From Propionibacteriaceae bacterium UBA7704 (GTDB taxonomy: Bacteria; Actinomycetota; Actinomycetes; Propionibacteriales; Propionibacteriaceae), in NCBI GenBank assembly GCA_002482525.1, contig DLGC01000020.1, forward strand, positions 526 to 64,525: a DNA stretch of 64,000 nucleotides, read 5' to 3'. The notes under the pieces were generated by a model. That model made no database searches. It saw only the letters and a list, made by a program, of their open reading frames with translations, and was not told the origin of the DNA. Shown here piece after piece: positions 1-8,216 of the stretch (positions within the stretch are counted from its first letter, which is position 1; every line of letters starts with the position of its first letter). A program made the position numbers and the translations under genes.

Positions 1-154
1 CGAGGTTTCGAGACGGACGCTACGCGCCCTCCTCAACCAGCCGCAGGGGAAAGGGCACGAGGCTTCGAGACGGCCCTCCGGGCCTCCTCAGCCAGCCGAG
101 GGAAGGAAACTCCAAGCATCGAGACAGACGCTACGCGTCCTCCTCAACCAGCCG
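1..154. repeat. Three REP-like hairpin repeats
   Basis: Three related units of about 40 bp lie at 1-43, 58-98 and about 113-154. Each reads roughly TCGAGAC, then a short hairpin, then CCTCCTCA(A/G)CCAGCCG. The hairpin cores differ but keep pairing: GACGC-TAC-GCGTC in copy 3 (127-139), GGCCC-TCC-GGGCC in copy 2, and a slightly imperfect version in copy 1. Compensatory change in the stem suggests that the structure is maintained. The units sit downstream of the ssb-like gene and the array may continue beyond the window edge. They resemble interspersed palindromic repeats of high-GC actinobacteria; what mobilises them is not visible here. Confidence 0.75.
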
Positions 155-243
155 TGGGCGGGGGGCAGGCAGGGCGGTCTTCGCGGACGCGGCGATGCTC
201 GGCAACGATTCGCGATCCGGTCGCGGCTGCCCGAGCCACGGAC

Positions 244-681
244 TCAGGCGACTTTGGCCTTGTCATCGTCCTGAGCCTCGGCTGCCTGAATCAGCTCGCC
301 GACCCCGGAGGTGTCCTCGCTCGGCGGTCGGGTGGCGCGCCGGAATTCGCTCACGCCTCGACTGAGGTCGTGACCGATCGACATCGCCTCGAGCACGAGG
401 CGCTCCTGCGGGCCGCGCTCGGCGTCCTCCCAGCGATTGGTGCGCAGCCGTCCCACCACGACGACCGCGTCGCCCTTCTTGACCGAACTGCGAACGTTCT
501 CGGCCAAGGCCCTGGTACACGTGACCGTCAACCAGGTGGTGGCCCCGTCGACCCATTCCCCACCGCGTCGTAGTCGCGGCGTGCTCGCCACCCGCAAACT
601 GGCGTAGGCGACATCGTCACCGAAAGTCCGAAACTCCACATCCCCACCGACATTGCCGGTGATCCACACCGCTGCCTCCAT
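244..681 (-). CDS. Single-stranded DNA-binding protein (SSB-like paralogue)
   Basis: A 145-residue OB-fold protein opening with the SSB signature (WITGNVGGDVEFR) and including VVVVGRLRTNRWED, which matches the single-stranded DNA-binding fold of SSB. The ATG at 681 is chosen because GGAG lies about 8 nt upstream and because residues further upstream look non-coding. The protein ends EAQDDDKAKVA and lacks the acidic DDDIPF-type tip that recruits repair proteins. It is therefore more likely an auxiliary SsbB-like paralogue than the essential replication SSB. It is the last gene of a minus-strand run that includes two GTPase genes, from which it is separated by 155 bp. Confidence 0.85.
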   Translation of the reverse strand: MEAAVWITGNVGGDVEFRTFGDDVAYASLRVASTPRLRRGGEWVDGATTWLTVTCTRALAENVRSSVKKGDAVVVVGRLRTNRWEDAERGPQERLVLEAMSIGHDLSRGVSEFRRATRPPSEDTSGVGELIQAAEAQDDDKAKVA

Positions 682-836
682 CGTCGCTCTCCGTTCTCGG
701 CCCGTCCGGGCGTTGGTTGCTTGTACCGGAGAGTCTCGGCAGCATCGGCTGCGGTCGCGCACCGACAGCGTTGCCTGTGCACGACGCACCACAGGCCTGT
801 GGAGAACGACGACGACGGTACTGCGGGCTGAACCTG

Positions 837-2438
837 TCAGCGCAGCGCCTCACGCACCGCCTCACGGGCGTGGTGGTAGCGGTCGAGTTCGGCCTGGACC
901 GGAGCGAACACTTGCTGGTCGACAACGGCCAACACTGCCGCGCGCAGCCCTTTGTGAGCCCGGCGAGCCCGCGAGCGGGCCCCGAGGGCGACGAAAACTC
1001 TGCTCAACCCGGCCAGCAGTAGCCCCGCCAGGACACCACCGACCGCCACCCAGATTCCGGCGGGGATTCCGTACCAGGAGAGAATCGGCACCCCGAATCC
1101 GCTGCCGGCCAGGAATGGGCCGACCAGCCACCAGAGCACACCAGCGACCACCGTCAGGATGAAAAACCACTGCAGCACGGTGATCAGCACCCACCACCAC
1201 GCACCGCGATGAACCTTGAGGTCGGTGCCGGCGATGGCGGTATCCAGTTCGTCGCGCAAGAGCGCCTGATCACGATGCGCCGCCGCCGACACCGCTTTCA
1301 CCCAGCCCGAGGGCATCCCCTGGGAAGCCTGATCCACCAACTCGCGCAAACCCTGCTCCACTCGCGCGGTCTGCACCGAGGTGGCCTTCGGCAAGGAGGT
1401 GCGATTGAGATCGGTGGGGCTTTGTTCCAAGGCCGCTTGAGCACCCAGGCGCAACTGCTTGAGCGGGTCCGGACGCAACCGTGACACCCAACTGACCAGC
1501 GGCCAACCGGTGGCGGCGGATCCGCGGCGACGCCACGCCTCGCCCACGCTCTCGGTCACCAGTGACACCCCGGCGGCATCACCCATGGTGTCGACGACGC
1601 GTCCCTTGATGCTGGTGTTGATCTTGCCGGGCACCTTCGGACCTAGATCATCGGACAACGCCTGCGCCGAGGTGCGCACATCCAAGCCAATCCGGTGCAG
1701 CATCGCCTGTTTGCGTTTCACGGTGGCCTGCAACGACCCGCGCAGCTCGAAGACGCCATCACCGCGGAGCGCCGATACTGCCATCAGCGGCGTGTTGTGC
1801 AAACCCTCGCGGTTCAACAGCGAGCGCAGGTCGGACACGCAGTGCTCGACCTCCTCGGAGCTGAGCCGATCAACCTGGTTGAGCACCACCATCATGACGT
1901 CGGCATGGTCGGCCAGCGGCTTGAGGTACCCATCGTGCAGCGAGGCGTCGGCGTACTTCTGCGGGTCGACCACCCAAATGAGCGCGTCGACCGCATCGAC
2001 CAGCCGGTCCACAGTGACGCGATGCTCGACCTCGGTGGAATCGTGATCGGGGAGATCGAGCAGCACCAGTTCGGCCAGCCGCGGATCATCGCTGGCGATC
2101 AGATGACGGCGGCCCACATCGAGCCAGTCCAGCAGCTCATTGGGCAACGACGTTCCCCAGCCGACGGCCATCGCCCGGGAGGTGGTGGGACGGCGCACGG
2201 CGGACTCGGCGAGTTCGGTTCCGGTCAGCGCATTGAACAGGCTGGACTTGCCCGAACCGGTCGAGCCGGCCAAAGCCACCACGGTGTAGTCGCCGCTGAG
2301 TTCAATCCGTCGAGCAGCCCGCTGCACCACCTGCGCGGCCTTGGCCACAACCTCGGGGGTACTGCGGTCAGTGCAGGCCTCCACGGCCTCGCTCAGCGCG
2401 GCGATCTTCGGGGCAATCTTGTCTGCGGACACCTTCAC
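837..2438 (-). CDS. YfjP/dynamin-like membrane GTPase (C-terminal TM)
   Basis: A 533-residue protein with an N-terminal GTPase domain. The P-loop is GSTGSGKSS at residues 58-66, the G3 region reads DLPDHDS, and the G4 motif NQVD (VVLNQVDRL) is intact. After a helical middle region there are two closely spaced hydrophobic segments near residues 420-475, then a basic helical tail. The layout matches the actinobacterial YfjP family, which is related to bacterial dynamin-like proteins thought to act on membranes. Only 3 nt separate it from the larger GTPase gene upstream, so the two are very probably co-translated and may form a hetero-oligomer, as in other bacterial dynamin pairs. The substrate is unknown. 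Confidence 0.8.
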   Translation of the reverse strand: MKVSADKIAPKIAALSEAVEACTDRSTPEVVAKAAQVVQRAARRIELSGDYTVVALAGSTGSGKSSLFNALTGTELAESAVRRPTTSRAMAVGWGTSLPNELLDWLDVGRRHLIASDDPRLAELVLLDLPDHDSTEVEHRVTVDRLVDAVDALIWVVDPQKYADASLHDGYLKPLADHADVMMVVLNQVDRLSSEEVEHCVSDLRSLLNREGLHNTPLMAVSALRGDGVFELRGSLQATVKRKQAMLHRIGLDVRTSAQALSDDLGPKVPGKINTSIKGRVVDTMGDAAGVSLVTESVGEAWRRRGSAATGWPLVSWVSRLRPDPLKQLRLGAQAALEQSPTDLNRTSLPKATSVQTARVEQGLRELVDQASQGMPSGWVKAVSAAAHRDQALLRDELDTAIAGTDLKVHRGAWWWVLITVLQWFFILTVVAGVLWWLVGPFLAGSGFGVPILSWYGIPAGIWVAVGGVLAGLLLAGLSRVFVALGARSRARRAHKGLRAAVLAVVDQQVFAPVQAELDRYHHAREAVREALR

Positions 2439-2441
2439 GTC

Positions 2442-4676
2442 CTACTCCTGTCCGATCGAGTCGGTCGGTGTGGGCGGTTCGGGAGGCGGGGGAAGCCGAA
2501 GTGGCTCAGGGTGGGGCCAGGACGGCACCTCGGGCGGCGCCGGTGGCTCGCTGGGTGGAATCAGCGCTGCGCCGCTGTCAGGCATCGCTGGCTCGCTGCG
2601 GCCCGCGACCGTCCCGTCATCGTCGGCCGGTGCTGGCGGCTCATCGTTGGCCCGCACCGACTCACCGTCGACGTCCGGCGCCGAGCCATCATCGGGACGC
2701 CGCACCGCTTCGGCTGCCAATTCGGCGAGATCGTGCGGAATCGGAATTGGACGTGGCTCGGGCGGTTCAAAGCCGTCGTCAGAGTCATCGGAGCTATCGG
2801 CCCCCTCGACCTCGCCGGAGGGACCATCGTCCACGGTGTCCGCAGGATCGGCGGCAGGCTCAGCAGCGGGCAAGACGATCGACTCGCTCGGATCACCGGA
2901 CTCGATCGGATCGTACGGCTCGGCCGGCGCCCCCGGCGCCTCCGGCGGTTGCGGCAGTTCCGGTGCAGCAGGCTGGTAGCGATCCGCCGCAGCCCGGGCG
3001 GCATCCAGGTCGCTCAGCGCCGCGGCCACCGACTCGCCGTGCGCGGCGGGCACATCGAGTTCGTCGAGCACCTTCTCGAATCGCACCAGTTCCATGGCCA
3101 TCAGGCCCTGCACCCGGTCGTCGAGTTGCTGCTTGGCCTGTTTGGACAACCGGCGCACCGCATCATCACCGAAGACGGCCTCCAGCACACGCTGCGCCAG
3201 CACCGCCGTGCCGCCGGCGATACCGATCTCAGCACCGACCAGTCCGCCGGTCTGGGAGAACACCAGGATCATCAGCGCCACTCCGGCACCGTTGACACCG
3301 AGGGCCAGATAGCGCGCCGTGGACTTCTTGGATTGGCCTTCGCTGGTCACCAGTTCCAGCACATCACCTTGCCATTCCCGGATCACTCGGGGCGCGGCCT
3401 CGGCGAATCCGGAGGACAACCGGCCCAGAGTGTCGTCCTGAGCCAGGATCTGGCGTCCGGCGGGATGGGCTTCCCAGGCCGAAACCGACCGACGAGAAGC
3501 GGCCTCTCCCTCTTCTCGAATGAGCACTTCCAGCCCGGACTCGACGGCGAGCTTGACCTCCTGGGCCCGCTTCGGTTCGCCACGCATGGCTTGGCCGACG
3601 CGATCCCGGAACAGCCCGATGCGTTTCTCGATGGCCCGGAAAAACTCTCCAGTACCGACGAAGTCCTGCCAGCGGGCCAGCACCTCGCCGCGCAGCAGGG
3701 TGCCATCGGCGGTCTGCGCGGCCACGGCACGGGTGGCCTCGGCGAAGGACTTCTCGGCGTCGGCACGCAAGGTAGCCAGTGCATCCACCTGGTCGGTGGC
3801 GGCCTGCACCACGGCCCGGCCCTGCGTTGCCAGCGATTCGATGGCGCCGTCCAGGGTCTGCAGCACCACCTCGTTGCGGCGCGTCGCATCCTGAGCCAGG
3901 CTGTGGAGCCAGGACCGGATCGGGGCCACGGCGGCGTCGGGCAGCATGCCGGCCGAGTCGAGCCGGGTCTCCGGCACCGCGAACAGTGGGGAGGATTCCA
4001 GCCCGCGTTGACTCATCATCTGGCCCAAGTGAGCGGGAACTTCGCCCAGAGCCTCGCTCGGTACCCGGTCCAGCACCACGGCGACGACGGCCCGTCGGGC
4101 GGCTGCCTCGCGCAGATACTCCCACGGCACGGCATCGGCGTAGCGCGCTGCCGAGGTCACGAAGAGCCACAGGTCGGCCGCCGCAAGCAGCTGCGCGGCC
4201 AAGGTGCGGTTCTGGGCTACGACCGAATCCACATCGGGGGCATCCAAAATCGCCAAACCTTCGGGCAGACCCGGCTCGGGCACCAACTGCAGGACGCGCG
4301 GGTCGGTGCCCGCGCCGTCAGATCGGGCCAGGCCGGGCAGGATCTGACTGGACGCGAACCAGTGGGCGTCGTTGGGGTGATGAATCAGTACCGAGGATCG
4401 AGTGGTGGGGCGGATCACCCCGGACTCGCTGACCACCCGTCCGACCAACGAGTTGACCAGGGTGGACTTGCCGGCACCGGTGGAGCCACCGACCACGGCC
4501 AACAGCGGGGCATCGAGGCGACGCAGCCGAGGCAGCACATAGTCCTGGATCTGGCCGGCTTGGGCTTGGGCGAGCGTCCGGTTGGCCGCCGCGTCGGGAA
4601 TATCCAGCGGGAGCCGAAGCTCGGCCAATGCGTCGTGGAGACGGGTCAGCGATCCAACGAGCCGCTCAACGCCCAT
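2442..4676 (-). CDS. Dynamin-like GTPase with acidic Pro-rich tail
   Basis: A 744-residue protein with P-loop GGSTGAGKST at residues 63-72. The G3-like motif is LDAPDVDS and the G4 region VVLDRVP lacks the usual NKxD. A long helical middle section is followed by a hydrophobic stretch around residues 475-515 (LALGVNGAGVALMILVF and beyond). The last roughly 170 residues are acidic and proline-rich, probably disordered. It is paired with the smaller GTPase gene downstream. Degenerate G3 and G4 motifs suggest altered nucleotide handling, possibly as the regulatory partner. The start at 4676 gives the canonical MGVERL N-terminus; the PrsW gene ends 41 bp upstream. Confidence 0.78.
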   Translation of the reverse strand: MGVERLVGSLTRLHDALAELRLPLDIPDAAANRTLAQAQAGQIQDYVLPRLRRLDAPLLAVVGGSTGAGKSTLVNSLVGRVVSESGVIRPTTRSSVLIHHPNDAHWFASSQILPGLARSDGAGTDPRVLQLVPEPGLPEGLAILDAPDVDSVVAQNRTLAAQLLAAADLWLFVTSAARYADAVPWEYLREAAARRAVVAVVLDRVPSEALGEVPAHLGQMMSQRGLESSPLFAVPETRLDSAGMLPDAAVAPIRSWLHSLAQDATRRNEVVLQTLDGAIESLATQGRAVVQAATDQVDALATLRADAEKSFAEATRAVAAQTADGTLLRGEVLARWQDFVGTGEFFRAIEKRIGLFRDRVGQAMRGEPKRAQEVKLAVESGLEVLIREEGEAASRRSVSAWEAHPAGRQILAQDDTLGRLSSGFAEAAPRVIREWQGDVLELVTSEGQSKKSTARYLALGVNGAGVALMILVFSQTGGLVGAEIGIAGGTAVLAQRVLEAVFGDDAVRRLSKQAKQQLDDRVQGLMAMELVRFEKVLDELDVPAAHGESVAAALSDLDAARAAADRYQPAAPELPQPPEAPGAPAEPYDPIESGDPSESIVLPAAEPAADPADTVDDGPSGEVEGADSSDDSDDGFEPPEPRPIPIPHDLAELAAEAVRRPDDGSAPDVDGESVRANDEPPAPADDDGTVAGRSEPAMPDSGAALIPPSEPPAPPEVPSWPHPEPLRLPPPPEPPTPTDSIGQE

Positions 4677-4717
4677 ACCAACCTCCTACGAGCTCTTCGG
4701 TGGACCCTCATTGGGCT

Positions 4718-6097
4718 TCACCGCGGCGGGTCCGGTGCCCTTCCAGGGACGGACGTCGGTGCTGGCCAACTGCCGGCTAGTCCGGACGGCCCCGGGTAGT
4801 TCGGCGGTCCGTAGGATACCGGTTTCGAACGCCGCCAGCGAGGCAGATTCAGCTTCATTCCACGAGGATCGGAAATGGCCGTGGCGCGGAGTGCTTTTGC
4901 CTTCTCAACCAGTTCGCGCTCGCGCGGGAGCGACCCGGTGTCCAGAATGCCGCGAACCTGTCCGTCGCGCAGATAGGCCAACTCGGTCAAGGTCCGCTGC
5001 AAGACGATGGTGTCGACGAAGCAGGTCCAGCCGCGGGTGATCGCGACGGCACCGGCATGGAACCGGGTTCGGGAGCGCGCCATCACCTCCGGATCGCGCG
5101 GCGGAAGCCAGCCCAGTTGCACGAAGTCGACCAACCGGGAACGCACCCGTCGGCTTTCGTTGCGAATCTGGCGGAACACATAGAACAGGCCGGCGAGCAG
5201 CATCGGCAAGGCGACCGCGAAGTACAAGACGTACATCATCGTGCCTTGCGCGAAGGTGGCCTGCGAGTTGTACAGCATGTGCAGGAAGGCCGCCCCCAAG
5301 TAGCCGACCAGCGGCGCGATCACGCGCACGACTTTGCTGTGAGTGCGCAGGGCTACCGCGATGCCGATACCGGTCATCATGGTGAACAGCGGATGGGCGA
5401 ATGAGGTCCACACACCGCGCAGCCACACGATGCTGTCCAGAGCGGCTTGGGCGTCGCCGGCTGAAATGGCGGTCGAGGAATACACGATCACCCGGGCGTA
5501 ATAAAGGATGTTCTCGGTGAAGGCGAATCCGGCGGCACTCAGGCCCGCCAAGACGATGGTGGACAGCTTCGAAGTAAGTCGATACCGGAAGAAGATCGCC
5601 AACAGGAACACCACGCTGGCTTTGGCTGCCTCTTCCACGAAGGGTGCGATGAAGATTGCAGCCCGAGCCGCACTGGCCGGATCACCGGGGCCGGCCACTC
5701 CCAGGTGTTCGGCGGCCCAACTGTTCACGTAGTAAGAGATCAGGACCGCCATCGCACCGCCCCACCCCAGCGCGAGGAACCACACCACGAGGCGTTGCGG
5801 GCGGTATCGATCGGCCAGCAGGAACAGCACCGTCCAGAAGGCGACCGTGGGGAGGGCCAGCCAGGCGGCCTGCCGAATCGAGGAGACATTCAGACCGGTG
5901 GCATCGTCGTTGACCTGAAGGTTCGCCACGATGTCGGTGAACAGCCACGCCAAGGCGGCGGTGTAGACCAGCAGCATGCCCACCGCGATCCAGGTCCAGC
6001 GCGACTTCAGCACCCGCTCAGGCAGCGAGTTTCCCGTCGGTGACGGAGCCGGGATGGCATTGCGTCGGCGCGCCAGCTCCTCGACCGGGTTCGTCAT
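4718..6097 (-). CDS. PrsW-family intramembrane metalloprotease
   Basis: A 459-residue polytopic membrane protein with about eight hydrophobic helices. It carries the three PrsW motifs: EEAAK at 155-159, FTEN at 193-196 and a conserved His in SFAHPLF (H235). PrsW-type proteases belong to the ABI/CPBP-related glutamic or metallo-protease clan and cleave membrane substrates such as anti-sigma factors. A roughly 130-residue cytoplasmic C-terminal tail follows the last membrane helix. It lies in a minus-strand run between the GT87-like gene and the dynamin-like GTPases. No adjacent anti-sigma factor gene is visible, so the substrate is unknown. Confidence 0.85.
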   Translation of the reverse strand: MTNPVEELARRRNAIPAPSPTGNSLPERVLKSRWTWIAVGMLLVYTAALAWLFTDIVANLQVNDDATGLNVSSIRQAAWLALPTVAFWTVLFLLADRYRPQRLVVWFLALGWGGAMAVLISYYVNSWAAEHLGVAGPGDPASAARAAIFIAPFVEEAAKASVVFLLAIFFRYRLTSKLSTIVLAGLSAAGFAFTENILYYARVIVYSSTAISAGDAQAALDSIVWLRGVWTSFAHPLFTMMTGIGIAVALRTHSKVVRVIAPLVGYLGAAFLHMLYNSQATFAQGTMMYVLYFAVALPMLLAGLFYVFRQIRNESRRVRSRLVDFVQLGWLPPRDPEVMARSRTRFHAGAVAITRGWTCFVDTIVLQRTLTELAYLRDGQVRGILDTGSLPRERELVEKAKALRATAISDPRGMKLNLPRWRRSKPVSYGPPNYPGPSGLAGSWPAPTSVPGRAPDPPR

Positions 6098-6133
6098 GCC
6101 GGCCAGCCTACAAGCTGGCCGGAATCGCGGCCC

Positions 6134-7420
6134 TCAGCCATCCAATGCCGGCTGGCGCAGCACGGCCAGGAACTTGATGACCAGCCAGATCGCGAACACC
6201 ACCATTGCCGCATTGCGCAGCGCCAACAGCACCGTGGCGCTGTCCAATCCGGGCACGCCGGTCCACAGCGCCAGGTAGTTCAGCGGATAGACCAGTTGGG
6301 TTCCGGCCGCCAGCGCCAGGGTCCACACCGCCATGGTTCGAATCGTGCGAACCGTGCCCGGACGCACTCCGGGGTCGGTGGACGCCAGCAGCAGCACAGC
6401 CACCGGCGCGGCCAACCAGATCAGGTATTGCGGGCTGAAGGTCTTGTTGGCGATCAAAGTGACCGTGATGACCGTAGCCATGAATAGCCCGACCGAGGTG
6501 ATCGAGGCCGGCTTTTCAGCCCCGGAGAAACGGGGACGCCGAGTGAACAGGTCGGGATAGCACCGATTCAGCCAGGCCACATAGGCGGCCACGATCAGCA
6601 CATAGCTGGCCAGGGTTGCCAGCGAGGCGGCGTTGAGCCAGGCGTCGCGGCCGGGACCGAAGATCTCGAACGCCTGCCAGTGGGAGTAGGCGACTTCGTA
6701 CGCTCCGGGATCGAAGAGTCGAGCGATCATCATCGGGGTGGCCCACGCCGACTCGATCTGCAGGCCTCGGGCCGACTGCCAGCTCAACGGTGAGAGCAGC
6801 CGTGCGATCCCGCCATAGGCGACTGCGGCCGCGATCAGCGCAAGGCCGCCGCCGAAGAAGGCGAGTGTGAGGCGGCGATCGTGGCGGCCAGTGCCCCGCA
6901 GGCTGGTCGGCCACAGCAGAGCCGGCCACAGTTTGAGTCCGGCGCCGGCGGCCAGGAAGAACCCGGCGGCCACGCTGCGTTGCTTGCGCAGCGTCAGCAG
7001 TGCGCCGGCGCACAGCAACGCCGGAACCAGGTCCAGGCGCAGCAGCGTGATGGGACCCATCAGCGGCATGAAGGCGATCCAGAACCAGAGTGCGTGCACG
7101 CCTCGGCCGCGGGCCCACAGCACGACACTGAAAGCGAGGTCGGCCAGCAGCAGCAGCGCCATGAAGGCGGTGAGGAAACCAGCCTGAGTCTGGCCGGAGA
7201 GCAGCCACGGCAGATGCAGCAACCACAGCACCGGGGTCGGATATTCGATCATGGTCTGGCTGACCGCGAGGTTCCCCGCGATCAGGTCCGAGGTTCGGGT
7301 CCAGTAGTAGGTGACGTCACCCTCGATGTTCGCCTCGAACCGTAGCCAGATCACTATGGTGACAACACGGCTGAGCACCCAACCACCCCACACCGCCCAG
7401 GGGTTGCGCGCGAACTTCAT
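6134..7420 (-). CDS. GT87-like polytopic membrane glycosyltransferase (DUF2029)
   Basis: A 428-residue membrane protein with about ten hydrophobic helices and the pattern of the GT87/DUF2029 polyprenyl-phosphate-mannose-dependent mannosyltransferases: an early acidic loop (EGDVTYYW), a YPTPVLWLLHLPW segment and an LKLWPALLWP segment. Such enzymes extend lipoglycans or polysaccharides on the outer face of the membrane. The ATG at 7420 is preferred because GGAG lies 5-8 nt upstream; an in-frame extension to 7597 would run through the TetR operator. It is the first gene of the minus-strand run and is divergent from the TetR/exporter operon. Sugar specificity cannot be read from the sequence. Confidence 0.75.
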   Translation of the reverse strand: MKFARNPWAVWGGWVLSRVVTIVIWLRFEANIEGDVTYYWTRTSDLIAGNLAVSQTMIEYPTPVLWLLHLPWLLSGQTQAGFLTAFMALLLLADLAFSVVLWARGRGVHALWFWIAFMPLMGPITLLRLDLVPALLCAGALLTLRKQRSVAAGFFLAAGAGLKLWPALLWPTSLRGTGRHDRRLTLAFFGGGLALIAAAVAYGGIARLLSPLSWQSARGLQIESAWATPMMIARLFDPGAYEVAYSHWQAFEIFGPGRDAWLNAASLATLASYVLIVAAYVAWLNRCYPDLFTRRPRFSGAEKPASITSVGLFMATVITVTLIANKTFSPQYLIWLAAPVAVLLLASTDPGVRPGTVRTIRTMAVWTLALAAGTQLVYPLNYLALWTGVPGLDSATVLLALRNAAMVVFAIWLVIKFLAVLRQPALDG

Positions 7421-7520
7421 GTGTCTCCTCGAATGCGACGAACCGCAAGCACCCGTCCGGACACCATCGCGGCGATCAGTGGGCAGGCTAGCAGCGAGCT
7501 CGACATCGCCGCTGCGGCAA

Positions 7521-7558
7521 CTGTTCCTACGCAACTCTGCGACTCGGCGGCGGAACAG
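7521..7558. promoter_or_regulatory. Wide inverted repeat in the divergent promoter region
   Basis: CTGTTCC (7521-7527) is repeated as its exact complement GGAACAG (7552-7558), about 24 nt apart, within the 175-bp divergent region between the glycosyltransferase and tetR. It could be a second regulator site or a coincidence. Confidence 0.3.
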
Positions 7559-7567
7559 CTCGCCACC

Positions 7568-7594
7568 AATCAAACTGTACTGTACGGTTTGATT
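7568..7594. promoter_or_regulatory. 27-bp operator palindrome before tetR
   Basis: The left arm AATCAAACTGTAC, one central T and the right arm GTACGGTTTGATT form a palindrome with 12 of 13 positions matching. It ends one base before the ATG of the TetR gene. A TACGGT -10-like box (7583-7588) lies inside the right arm, so a bound repressor would cover both the promoter and the 5' end of a leaderless transcript. This is the expected architecture of an autoregulated TetR operator that also controls the downstream exporter genes. Confidence 0.8.
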
Positions 7595-7595
7595 C

Positions 7596-8216
7596 ATGAC
7601 CCTGGGTTTGACCGAACGCCAACTGGCAAAGCGTCAGCAGATTGCCGATGCCGCCACCCGGCTGTTTCTCGCCAATGGGTACGCCGGCACCTCGACCGAT
7701 GCCATCTCTGCTGACGCCGGGGTGAGCAAGCAGACCCTGTACAGCTACTTCCCTACCAAAGTCGATCTCCTCGCTGAGGTTCTGAACCGAGCCTCCCGCG
7801 AACTGTTCCCCAACCTCCCCGCACCCGAACACATCGCGTCGGTCGCCGAACTGCGCACGGTGCTGCTGAACTTCGCCACCCAACTCACCCAGACCATGCT
7901 GCGCGCCGAGAGCATCGCCATGTTCCGGCTGATCCTCGGTGAGGCATTCCGGGTACCAGAGTTGCGCGCGTTGGTGCAGACGGCACTGCCCAGGCAACTG
8001 CTGGGGCGCGTGGGGCAGATCCTCGAACTGGCTCACGACACCGGCCTGATCCGGCTCTCCGATCCCGATCTGGCCCCTCGCCTCTTCCTCGGCCCGGTCA
8101 TGAGCTATGTCGCCTTGGACGGCTTCTTGAGCGCACATCCGGCGCCACCGCCGTCGGCGGACACCCTGGCCAGACTCACCGATGCCTTTCTCACCTCAGT
8201 GGCGGTGCCGGAATGA
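7596..8216 (+). CDS. TetR/AcrR family repressor of the exporter operon
   Basis: A 206-residue regulator. Residues 8-60 form the TetR helix-turn-helix (ATRLFLANGYAGTSTDAIS, then AGVSKQTLYSYFPTK), followed by an all-helical ligand-binding domain with an AefR-like C-terminus. The ATG directly follows the operator and no Shine-Dalgarno is present, pointing to leaderless translation. Its stop overlaps the start of the first adaptor gene by 4 nt (ATGA), so it is translationally coupled to the exporter it presumably controls. The order tetR - HlyD - ABC genes parallels the E. coli cecR(ybiH)-ybhGFSR locus. Confidence 0.9.
   Translation: MTLGLTERQLAKRQQIADAATRLFLANGYAGTSTDAISADAGVSKQTLYSYFPTKVDLLAEVLNRASRELFPNLPAPEHIASVAELRTVLLNFATQLTQTMLRAESIAMFRLILGEAFRVPELRALVQTALPRQLLGRVGQILELAHDTGLIRLSDPDLAPRLFLGPVMSYVALDGFLSAHPAPPPSADTLARLTDAFLTSVAVPE

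Noticed and set aside
1695..4799. A 1034-codon open frame on the plus strand
   Set aside because: It is antisense to two well-supported GTPase genes, has Gly/Arg/His-rich non-protein composition and no motif; such shadow frames are common in high-GC DNA.
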